Of a stretch of 64,000 bases of DNA, positions 35,240 to 45,305 are shown piece after piece. Position 1 is the stretch's first letter. Every line of letters begins with the position of its first letter. The stretch is from positions 4,366,336 through 4,430,335 of the forward strand of contig ML677385.1 in assembly GCA_007922305.1 (NCBI GenBank). Reading direction: 5' to 3'. Below the pieces are notes generated by a model. It saw only the letters and a program-made list of their open reading frames with translations. It was not told the origin of the DNA and searched no databases. This stretch comes from Dermatemys mawii. Lineage: Eukaryota; Chordata; Testudines; Dermatemydidae. Made by a program: the position numbers and the translations under genes.

Positions 35240-35465
35240 GTGTGCTGTGACTACTGCTTATTGTTCTGTATTTAATTTGTCTCATTGTTACCTGGTGCTT
35301 CCCCCACCTGATGGTTGTTTGTGCTTATTATCGTTCATTTCATATTTAAATTGTAACCTCACTGAGGCAGGGACCATTTCCTTGTGATGTATTTGTATAG
35401 TGCCTAGCACAATGGGGTCCTGCTTCCTGATTAGGGCACCTATGTACTACATGATATAAATAATA
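35240..35465 (+). repeat. Interspersed repeat with tagcacaatggggtcctg tail
   Basis: Ends gtgcctagcacaatggggtc followed by ataaataataat, a common reptile and bird repeat tail. Similar tails occur at about 43285-43375 and, more diverged, 55770-55930. The class is not certain. Confidence 0.55.
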
Positions 35466-36007
35466 ATGGGTAATTGGGAAATCAGCTGATTATGGCTAGC
35501 TCTGTGTAACAAGAAATAGTGCAACAAGCAGTTTGAAGGTTACTAGAATTTAATAATGTTCGGAACCTCTGGAAAGACATTCCCAGTCCTCCTGGTATTG
35601 TATAAGTCAATGAATGCCCTTGTTTCCTTATCTTGTGCAGCACAGGATGTGGAGTCAGGAGTTTTGGGTTCTTGTCACAGACTCTCTGTGGCAAAACTGA
35701 GGCCTCAGGAAAGTTATTTAACCTTTGCTTCAGTTGATGGATATTAATTCTGTCCACTTTGAGTGGAGTGTGTTTACAAATGTTAGCGAATTAACCCAAA
35801 GTCTTTTAAGATGCTCAGAATACTAAGATTATGAATAATAGAAAAATGTAAGATATATACTGGTCCCCCAGTGTCTGGCTGATAAAACAATAGTGGTTTC
35901 CTTTCTTAAGTGTGGATATTAGTAGTCACCTTGCTCCCAGGGAATTGGTCCTTTGCTTCAGGGATTATACAGAATAAAATTAAAGCAAGTCCCAAATTTA
36001 TCTAGGT

Positions 36008-36709
36008 CAATGGTTCCCAAACTGGAGTTTGTGAAATGTTACAGGGTTTCTCAGGGGAAAAAATCCCTAATGGCGAACAGAGATGTCCCTAGGGACTCGG
36101 AGCAGAGCGAGGCCAGCAGCCTGGAGCCCCTGGATTTCCAAGAGCTAAACAGATCAAAGCAAGCATATCTATCACACTGAGGAGATTTAATCTTCAGTAC
36201 TCCTTATAAGAAATGGAAAAGGGGGTGCGTATTTTTTGCTGTTTTTAAAATTAAATAGGCAGCTAGTATTTGTTTTAAAATTATAAAGCACAAGTTTAAG
36301 TTTTGTTTGTTTGCCTGGACTGCTCAAGACCTGAATGCTCGTATAGGAGGAACTCTTTGAATTGGCTTCTTAAATACCTTCATGCTGTTTCACATCTGAT
36401 ACTCCTTGATGAAACATAGGAGCCTTGTCTTATAACAGGCTTATTCAAAGTAATACAAGCAATGAAATTGAGATTTTGGAAGAGTGTTGCCATTTTCATA
36501 ATGTAACAAAAATAATGTAATGATAAATAATTAAATAGTGTGTAATCATGTCATAAAAACAGATTTTATATTTCCAAGATCACTGCTTTTATCATTTATA
36601 TTCAGGTAAAGGAGAAAATCCCTGGAAATATTCATTTTGGGGGAAGGGAGTTTCATGAGACTTGGCATTTTTGTGAAAGGGTTCACAGGTTAAAGTTTGG
36701 GAACCACTG
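36008..36709. mobile_element. hAT-type non-autonomous element, 8-bp target duplication
   Basis: Left end caatggttcccaaact; right end in reverse cagtggttcccaaact. Flanks atctaggt (36000-36007) and gtctaggt (36710-36717) agree at 7 of 8. The element is 702 bp with no transposase. Confidence 0.8.
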
Positions 36710-36717
36710 GTCTAGGT

Positions 36718-37571
36718 TCAAAGTGGTTTCCTTTTGTTCTGATAGCGTTCTGGCCCCTGTCAGATTGGTGAGCACTGAGCCTGTTCTCCAAGTCAGTGGT
36801 CTGTATTTCCCCTCTGGAAGCCAATCAGTCCAATATTTCCCCTGCTTTCAACTTACTCTTTAGTGACCTTAAACTGAAGACCCCTCTCTCCATGCTTGGA
36901 ATTTCATGCAATTTCTCCTGGGCAAGACAAGTTGTCTTCTCTTATCACAGTAATGGATTATTGTTCTCACCCTGTGGAGTGTTGTATAGGGACATCCCAT
37001 CTCTGCCACCCTTTGTTTCCCAGACTCTATCATCCAGCTGTCCACCTCCATAGAGTTTTAACCTTTTTGATTTTTGCGTGACTGTTCACCTTTCTTTTTA
37101 GAAAATAACTGGTAATAAAAGGCAGTAGGGGCTACCATAGCTTCTCAGTAGAAATGGCAAAGACCGCCTTCCCTTTTGGATGGTCATCCAGTTTAGAATG
37201 ATGCTAAGAAAATTCCCTCCAATCATGTTCTGAGATCTAACTGGGAATCTGTTCCAATAACATACTTGTAATTCTTGGTCTCAGAAAGTAATGATTTTCT
37301 TTACTTGTGTCACAGAGGTGTGTTTGACGTCAGTGATTTGGGAACTTCTGAAGGTGATGAATGCAAAGTATTATTATTTTTATTAGAAAAAAGATCCTTC
37401 TTTCATATAGTTATGTAAACAATCTTTGCTGACCAAAGGAACAGTTGTCTTAGTTTCACTGATTTTTTTATGTGGGATTCTTCCATTTTTTAAAAATCAA
37501 ACGAGTCTACTAGGTTAATATGAAATTGGATCCTGGGAGCAAAAGATACTTACCTTATCATTTTGATACAG
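36718..37571 (+). other. EFHC2 intron end
   Basis: No repeat is clearly seen. It leads into the acceptor at 37571. Confidence 0.4.
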
Positions 37572-37795
37572 GAACTATTGTCAGGCGTCATCGGATTCCA
37601 CTTCCACCTCCTAATGAAGATCAGTTTTATACTGTAGATTATTTCAACATCAATACAGAAGTAGTCTTTTATGCCCGAAGGTATAAGATTGTAGATTGTG
37701 ATCAATTCACAAAAAATTTTTTGAGGAAGCTGGGAGTCAGATTAAATACTCCAGCCTATAATCCAGAAGATCCATACACTAGAGACCGGCAAAAG
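37572..37795 (+). CDS. EFHC2: EFHC2 exon, second half of DM10 domain 1
   Basis: The exon has 224 bases: two bases completing the split Gly codon, then 74 codons. The acceptor is gatacag and the donor gtaagg. It reads TIVRRHRIPLPPPNEDQFYT, then VVFYARRYKIVDCDQFTKNF, the closing DM10 motif with its DCDxFT signature. It ends in the charged linker PEDPYTRDRQK leading to DM10 domain 2. An apparent Met 52 bases upstream (37520) is in the same frame but lies before the acceptor, so it is not taken as a start. Confidence 0.93.
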
Positions 37796-38240
37796 GTAAG
37801 GCGAGACAGTGATGGTGAAAACCTAATTTTACAAACACAAAAGCCTCTGTGAATGCATATGCAAAGTATATTACATAAGAACATTTCCCCTGCAGCAAAT
37901 TAAAAGTGTGTCCAAGTAACTATTTTAATATGTGTTAATTAAATTTGGAATTAGTACAAAAAGAATAAAGCAGAAAAGAAAATACGCATTTGGTATACTT
38001 TGAGTCACTATCAAAAGCAATAGTGCATAATATAGTCCCAGACAGGTCAATTTTCCTGTTGATTTGCACATCTGCTTTGAAGCAGAGGGGAAGCATTTGG
38101 GGAATAGCTAGTAGGAGAAAGTCTTATGATAAAAGCAATATCTATTGTGTGTATTTGTTTGATAAAACTGTTCTTATCTGTTACTAAAAATTGTAAGAAC
38201 ACAGGAGTGAAATTGTCTTCATTATTTGTGTGCATGTGTC

Positions 38241-38417
38241 TGCACAATATTACATTTAATATCTATATAAAATGAGTTACTTCCAGCCCTACATGTGGTG
38301 AATCAGATTTATTAGAGACAAAGTATAAAGAATGAGATTGTCTCTAATAAATTTGATTCACCACATGTAGGGCTGGAAATAACTCTTTTAATATAGATAT
38401 TAACTGTAATACTGTGC
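38241..38417. repeat. Near-perfect 80-bp palindrome
   Basis: The arm at 38241-38321 is the reverse complement of 38339-38417 with few mismatches (both hold ccagccctacatgtggtgaa). The loop is about 17 bases. It is probably a palindromic MITE or a recent inverted duplication. Confidence 0.8.
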
Positions 38418-38522
38418 TAGCTGTTCCCCAGATGCCTCCCCTCTGTTGCAAAGTAGCAAGAATTCCTCATGGTTGTATCCCACATAAGAGCTCAAATGAG
38501 GAGAATCCAGTAGATGACTGGG
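38391..38522 (+). repeat. 132-bp duplicated segment, copy 1
   Basis: From atatagatattaactg to agatgactggg. It is identical in length to 40468-40599 and differs at 4 of 132 positions. It begins inside the right arm of the palindrome and runs into unique intron sequence. Confidence 0.9.
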
Positions 38523-39386
38523 AAACTTCTCAAATAGCAAACGGGAGGGATCAGATGATCCAAGTGATGTGGGTCCTCAGCAATAAACTTTAACTTCCAT
38601 TTCAGGGTCTGGTTGAATTGTTAAACCAGACTGTCCATTGGCGGATGATAGAGAGACATACAGAGAGTCTTTCGTTTTAATAGATCACACTTTGGTAGCC
38701 AAGATGTAAAGCTGGTGCCTTGATCAGTTAGATTCTCCTCAGTACTCCTTACTCTGGCAAAGATGTTTAGCAGCTATGCTGTAATAATCTTTGCATTGAG
38801 GGCATTTCTTGGGGTTGTCTCAGGATAGTGGATGGCATAATCAGTTATAACTAATACATGTTTGCACCCACCTGCACTTTCTTCTAAAGCCCTATGAGTT
38901 CCATCCTGAGTCTTTCAAATGGGATGCTTACTATGGGGAGTCAGACCAGAGGGGCTTTTGGCACTCCTTTAGGGCCTACTTGTTGGCATTTGGGGCCGGA
39001 GCCTTTAAATTCTGCATGACTTCTAAGGAAAAAACGTGATCCAGAATCCTGACAGGGTCTTCTCATGATTGAGGTAGCCCGCAGAGAGGGTATTGTGAAC
39101 CAGTTACATAACCTCACACCTATGAGGCCAGGGAGTGAGGAGTTGCAACTGAACTTCCCCTGTCAGCTGGTCTTTCTCCAGCTGGTACAGTTGCTCTGCC
39201 TAGAGCTCAAACCAGGGGTACTGCTCTACTTGTTGAGGGTCTATCACCTTCCTGTTCACCACTGGTAGTTGGTTGTAAATGGGGCCCTACCAAATTCACA
39301 GGCCATTTTGGTCAGTTTCATGGTCATAGGATTTTAAAAATCCTCAATGTCATGATTTCTGATATTTAAATCTGAAATTTAATGGT

Positions 39387-40006
39387 GTTATAACTAAGGC
39401 TACGTTTTAGTCATGGGTATTTTTAGTAAAAGTCATGGACAGGTCATGGGCAGTAAACAAAGATTCATGGCCCATGACCTGTCCATGACTTTTACTAAAC
39501 ATACCAGTGAATAAAATTTGGCAGGGTTGGGGGACTGCCTGGAGGCCCTGTGGGTGCTGGGGGAGGGCAGCCCGGCTGCTTCAGAGGGTGGTGGCGGGTG
39601 GCGTGTGACCCAGGACCCCCACTGGTGCTGGGGGGAAGGTTTGGCAGGGCCAGCAGGCTCCCTACCTGGCTCTGCACTTCCCCCAGCCAGCAGCAGCAGA
39701 GTTTGGGTATGGGAGGGGGTAAGGGGTTGGAGCTCAGGATGGAGTGAGGCGTGCTCTGGGCAGCGTTTACCTGGGGGGCTCCCCAGAAGCAGCGACATTC
39801 CCTTCGCTCAGCTGCTTGGTGGTGGCATGGCTAGGCAGCTCTGTGTGCTGCCTCCACCTGCAGGCACCGCCCTCGCTGCTCCCATTGCTACTGAGTATGT
39901 GTGGGCCTGAGCCAGGGGCGTCGGCCATTGGAGAAGACATGGAAATCACGGAAAGTCATGAAACCCATGACATCTGTGACAAACTTGCAACCTTAGTTAT
40001 AACTAT
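39387..40006. mobile_element. DNA transposon, non-autonomous, with inner palindrome
   Basis: The ends are inverted: gttataactaaggctacg on the left, and gttataactaaggttgc as the reverse of the right. Just inside the left end is a palindrome, tttagtaaaagtcatggaca against tgtccatgacttttactaaa at 39427-39500. The middle (39530-39920) is GC-rich without a transposase. Confidence 0.7.
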
Positions 40007-40442
40007 AGGGGTCCTGACCCAAAAGAAAGTTTTGGGAGGGTCACAAGGTTATTGCAGGGGACTCACAGTATTGCCACCTTTCCTGCATTGCTGCTGGTAG
40101 TTGCGCTGCCCTCAGAGGTAGGTGGCCCGAGCTCATCCTCTTTGGGCAGTGCAAGTTCTCAACTAAGGAAAGCATCTGTATTCAGGACAGCAGTAAGCAT
40201 GTGTTTAAAATTAAACATATAGAAAGGCTGTCCTAAATTGGGGCCTAAAATTTTAACCCAAGTTAAGATTCAGTGCAACACTTCTCCCTCCTGGAACTTC
40301 CTGTGACTGGAAACTGCTGCTTTTCAGATCTTGTACTAAATGGGATATATTTTTGTTTTGAAGCATATGTGTAATTCCTGTTTATACAACTGAGTGCATG
40401 CTGAGAAGAGAATGTATCTCATTCAATAAATGTAAACCACAT

Positions 40443-41362
40443 ACCATATATACTTGTTCATAAGCCGATATAGATATTAACTGTAATACTATGCTAGCTG
40501 TTCCCCAGATGCCTCCCCTCTGTTGCAAAGTAGCAGGAATTCTTCATGGTTGTATCCCACATAAGAGCTCAAATGGGGAGAATCCAGTAGATGACTGGGG
40601 TTTTACTAAATTTTTTTAGTAAAAAGGGAAGCAAAAAAAAAGGGGGTTGGCTTATGAAGAGTTATAGAGAGGGGGCGGGTTGGGACACAGCCTCTCCCCC
40701 CAACAGAGGGGGCAAGGAGAGGCAGCAGAGCCAGAAGGGAAGAGGTGAGGCTAGAGTCTCTCTACTTCTGGCCACGCTGCTCTCCCCCAAGCTTCTGAAG
40801 CAGCTGCAGCTCTGGGGCTGGCAGGCTGTGTCTGTGCCACCCGGCCCCACCTGCTGGAGCAAGCTGCAGCTGCACCACCCAGCCTGCAGCTGCACCACCC
40901 AGCCTGCAGCTGCGGCCAGGCCAGAGACATCCTCCCCGGCCCACTCCAGCTAAGGTGGGAAGGGATGGAATGGGGAGAGTGTGGAGGTCCTGGGTTAGGG
41001 GTGGAGTCATGTGGGGGGTGGTCACAGGGGTTATGCCCCTGACCTGACCCCCAGCTTCTGCCCCCTCCCCCAGATTTCTCCGCCAGTTGCTGTCCAGGTC
41101 TGTCAGGGTAAGCAGCTGGTGGGCCGAGGCACTTTGTTTACTTAGGTTTACCTCTGTGCCTGTGGACACTTGAGGTAAACAAACCATCTTGGCCTGCCGG
41201 CGGCTTATCCTGATGGCCCAGGGCCCAAAGTCTATAGATCCCTGAATTATAGGGTCGGCTTATGAATGGATCATAAACATTTTCAATTTTTTACTTATCC
41301 ATGTTGAGGGAGAGGGGGTTGGCTTATAAACAAACAGGCTTATGATCAATTATATACGGTAG
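40443..41362. mobile_element. MITE carrying the 132-bp insertion
   Basis: The ends are inverted: accatatatacttgttcata on the left, and accgtatataattgatcata as the reverse of the right. ggcttat motifs recur in the interior. The unit ctgcagctgcaccacccagc is tandemly repeated at about 40866-40910. The element is interrupted at 40468 by the second copy of the 132-bp segment. Confidence 0.7.
40468..40599 (+). repeat. 132-bp duplicated segment, copy 2
   Basis: Direct copy of 38391-38522, 2077 bp away, placed inside the MITE. It has no target duplication or poly(A) tail of its own that I can see. Confidence 0.9.
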
Positions 41363-41852
41363 ATCACTTTGTAGCTTAAGGTTACATATAACTAAATCAT
41401 TATCTATTAAATCCTGTTACATTTTTTTTTTAGTTTAACCTTTCTTACACCATAGTTACTGATATAAAATATTTTCAAAGAAATCAGAGGGTGATGTTTA
41501 CCATGAAATGTAGCCGTATCGGTACCAGAAACTTTGTCGAAACTTGCGTGGCACAGGTTATTAATATCTTATTAAAAACTTGACATTTTTTTAATCTGAA
41601 GGATTGTTTATAGCAGGAGAAACAAGGATTTAAAAGCCTAAAAATAACTGATCCTTTCAAAAATATATGGAGCACATCCTCTTTTTTCAAATAGTGCTTT
41701 GGCTATGTTGTATTTGATTTACTGTAGCCAAATTACATAACTTGAAACTCTTAAAACTAATCTGAGAATATGTCTTTACCCTGTGTGTTTTTTCTGCACT
41801 TGAGAACATGTCATTTTAAAAAAGCTCTCTTTCATTTCTCCTTGATCTTCAG

Positions 41853-42104
41853 GTTGCAAATAGTATGAAGCCCTTGCGCCCGTATGAGCGCTTTGACACT
41901 CTAAGACAGTTTCTAGAGTATGATGGACATGTTTTACGTTTTTACTGTATATGGGATGATACAGAATCCACGTTTGGGGACCCACGAGAACTTATTCTGC
42001 ACTATTTTTTGGCTGATGATACTATTGAAATAAAAGAAGTGATACCAGTAAACTCAGGCCGGGATGCTGTTCCACTTTTCCTCAGTAGGAAGAAGCTACC
42101 AAAG
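41853..42104 (+). CDS. EFHC2: EFHC2 exon, first half of DM10 domain 2
   Basis: The exon is 84 codons in phase 0 with acceptor cttcag and donor gtgaag. It begins VANSMKPLRPYERFDTLRQF and contains LRFYCIWDDTESTFGD and ELILHYFLADDTIEIKEV, the DM10 signature with DDTIEI. It ends in SGRDAVPLFLSRKKLPK. This is the best conserved part of the protein and clearly orthologous to EFHC2. Confidence 0.95.
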
Positions 42105-43669
42105 GTGAAGAATGAAAAATACAACATATTTCAAGTTCTTTTGCCAACTAAAAGCTTAAATGCATTTTGAAATTCCTGTTTTAGGAGTGTAATGATAATT
42201 ACAGTATATTGTCAAAATGACCGAGAATGACCACATTTATGGGATTTTTTTCTTTCCTGCGTATTTGGTCACACAGTGGGTACAAAAATTATAAAAAATG
42301 ATTAGGCTTGGGCATGCTGTTCTTAAATCAAGAAGAGAGAAAATTCAGATGGGCGAATGAATAGATTTGTATTCTACAATTTCCTTTTCCTTATAATTTT
42401 ATATCAATAAAGAAGTTGCAGTTCAATACCCCAGCACACAAGTGTAAATCAGAGTAAGTCCATTGAAATCAATGGAGTTACTCCGTCATAAAACTGATGT
42501 GCATTCAAAATTGGGCCATAATTTTTTCCTAAGTCCTTAAAAAAAAAGTCCAGTTTCAAGATTCAGCAATGTAAATTGTTGCTAGCTGCTACAGTATCAA
42601 TGCTTTGACTTGTTAGAGTAGGGCCTAATCCAAAGCCAACTGAAGTCAATGGGAGTCATTCCACTGACTTCAATGGATATTAGATCAAGTCTACTAATCA
42701 GTTTAGTCCTCCATAACATATTTACTGTTTTAGAGTTTAAATACAATGAGCGTGAATCACTTTTGTGTCATTCCATTTTTATACTGGTAATAAACTTGCA
42801 CCATTATAGGTCTGGAGTAATGCAGTGATGAATTATTCCCTCCTTTGCTTTTAATATGTTATAATATTTAATTCTGTAAGCCATAGGTGTTTTCAGGGCA
42901 ATTTAAAAAACAAATGAATCCTGGCCTTGAAGTGCCAACAGTCTTAGGACCCTGATCTTGCAATGAGCTCTGATTTAGCAGACCCTGTACCCATGCACTG
43001 CTCGTTGAAAGATTGGGATTCAAGGGTCTACTTCTCTCTGAAGTCAATGGAAGTTAGCTAGAGAGAGGGCAGCAAAAGATTACCTAAAATAGGGATGGTA
43101 TGCAGGAGGGACTCGGATTACATTAAAAGATAATGAGATGTGTGTTAGTTATGCTCACATGTAGTTGATTCTTCATTTAAAAATGTTTTGTATATTTTTG
43201 GTTATAACTAGAATAAATTATTAGTATAAATTTAAAACCTACTATAGGAACATTCATCGCAATAGAATAGGCTGATGAGCTCTTTTCTATATTTGTGCAA
43301 CACCCAGCACAATGGGGCCCCAATCCCTTTTGCAGCTTTTATATTCTACAATAATATAATATATTACCAGCAATAATAATAGTCCTCAGAGCAGAATTTT
43401 ATAGGTCTGCAATACAATACTGCTAACATTTGCTTTTCAGTTGCTTCAGAGAAAGAGACTGTGCCCTTGGGTGCACAACAGCATTCTGAATGTATATTTT
43501 GAACAGCAGAGTTGTAACCTAAGCACACCTCATTATGGTCACTAAAAATTTCACACAAAAACAGTCATATAAATGTGTCATACAATCACTCGTTCTGCTT
43601 GGTAACTGAAGTCTCTGTGTTTCGCTTTATTAGATGCAGTTCTTAAGTGACTGTTCTCTTTCCTTGCAG
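42105..43669 (+). other. EFHC2 intron with short palindromic repeats
   Basis: Short inverted units around tgacttcaatgg, caatggagttactc and caatgggagtcatt lie at 42427-42515, 42624-42690 and 42950-43060. A tail of the 35240-type repeat lies at 43285-43375. Confidence 0.5.
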
Positions 43670-43780
43670 TATGCTCCAGCAGGGCTGTATCAGCCTGGTG
43701 CAATCACAGATCGCACAGTTCTCAATGTGTTTGGAGGCTTAGTAGGAAACAAAGGCCGTTACATTCTGGACAATCGTAAG
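43670..43780 (+). CDS. EFHC2: EFHC2 exon, middle of DM10 domain 2
   Basis: This short exon has 37 codons in phase 0 between acceptor ccttgcag and donor gtcag. It reads YAPAGLYQPGAITDRTVLNV and ends GRYILDNRK. Human EFHC2 has the same YQPGxITDRxVLN segment. The exon is too short to stand out by length alone; its identity rests on homology and on phase match with both neighbours. Confidence 0.9.
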
Positions 43781-44114
43781 GTCAGATATTTTTGAGTACA
43801 GTATCTCAGGCCATCAAATGTAATTACAGTTGTTTTATCATTTCTAACATCATGATTGTCTAAAACAAAGAAGGTTATTTGTAAGAAGTGCTTAAAGGAG
43901 CAGTGTTGAAGTTTAATATGCAGTGTTTGTGAAAATGTTTAGAAAAAATCTTTAGCTTGGAGTGGGAGTAAAAACATCTAAAATGTGAAATATGAAGGGT
44001 TTTTTTTTGTTAAAGATCAAATATTTATGTAAAATTGCAACAGTTTTTTTAGAAAGTTCCATTTTATTCTGAGATTCATAGAGGTGCTTCTAAAATTGTT
44101 TTTTCTTTTATTAG

Positions 44115-44253
44115 ACGGGAACTGTGCATCAGGAATTTTACAAAGACTCTGATCTGACCATAGGGACAGTGATCAATGTCTGGGGAAGGAGGATAAAACT
44201 CTGTGACTGTGATGAATTTACTAAAGAATATTATACGACAAAATATGGAATTA
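44115..44253 (+). CDS. EFHC2: EFHC2 exon, end of DM10 domain 2
   Basis: The exon has 46 codons plus one base. The acceptor is ttattag at 44114 and the donor gtaagt at 44254. It reads TGTVHQEFYKDSDLTIGTVI, then NVWGRRIKLCDCDEFTKEYY, the DM10 closing motif with DCDEFT. It ends KYGI with one base of a split codon that resumes 7.9 kb downstream. Confidence 0.92.
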
Positions 44254-44829
44254 GTAAGTAGTTATGTTTATCCTTTCCTGTGCCTGCTTTTAAACTTTGA
44301 ATTTCTAAATGGTTATTCTCTATTAATAGAAACCTTTTTTAAAAAAATTAGAAATCTTGAGCAATATATAGTCTGCTTTAAGTAGCTAACAGCAAAATAA
44401 AAGTTTTGCAGGGGTCCCAGCGGACTTGTTATAGAGTCAAGGCCAGAAAGGACCACCCATCTAACCTCCTGCACATCACACACCACTACATGCCACCCAG
44501 CCACATCTGGACCAGCCCCAACAACCAGAATTAGACCAAAGTGTTACAATCTTTAGGAAACTGAACTATTGTGTACCAAAGTCAGTGAACAGGACTGAGG
44601 TACACCGATGCAATGGCAGGGAATTGATTTAGTAAGATATACCAGGATGATCCTAGCAAGTGACCTGTGATCCATGCTGCAGAAGAAGGCAAAAAATGCC
44701 CAATGTCTGTGCCAGTTTGACTTATGGGACTATTGCTTCCCATCCTTGGATATGGTGGTCGGTCAGACCCTGAGCATATGATGAGACCCACCAGAAGCTC
44801 CTGAAGTGTGAGATTTTAGGAATGTATGA

Positions 44830-45305
44830 CGTGAACTGTAAGAGATGTCCATAGATGCCTAGCCCAGTCCTCTCTCAGTGCAGGCAACCCTGTCATAGAA
44901 CCCTATTTCATAAATTAGGTTGTTTGCTCCCACAGTTCCTGTGAGGAGGCTGTTCCAGATCCTCACCCCTCTGATGGTTAGAAACCTTCAAATTTTCTGC
45001 CTAAATTTATTCATGGTCAATTTATACCCATGTATTCTTGTGCCAACATTGTCCTATAGCTTAAATATTTCTTCACCCTCCCTGTGCTTAGAGAGAGCAA
45101 TCATGTCCCCTCTCAGCCTTCATTTTGCTAATCTGAACAAGCCAAGCTCCTTTAGCCTCTTCTTGTAAAGTCAAGTCTCCATTCCCCTCATCATCCTAGT
45201 AACTCTTTTCTACACCTGTGCCAGTTTGAATTCATCTTTCTTGAACACAGGTCATCTATCATGATCTATTTAATACCATCCCAGAATTGCGTGTTGTGCC
45301 CTTGT
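44830..45305 (-). mobile_element. CR1-type LINE 3' fragment
   Basis: On the minus strand, near 45125, the frame gives RLRGDMIAL, a conserved peptide near the end of the CR1/L2-group RT protein. It is followed by about 250 bp typical of the 3' end region (ggaacagcctcctcacagg). 44430-44530 (ggccagaaaggaccaccc) may belong to another copy. Confidence 0.65.

Noticed and set aside
39518..39910. 130-codon + frame in a GC-rich patch, possible CpG island or gene
   Set aside because: It is the interior of a non-autonomous DNA transposon with inverted ends at 39387 and 40006; frames on both strands are equally open.
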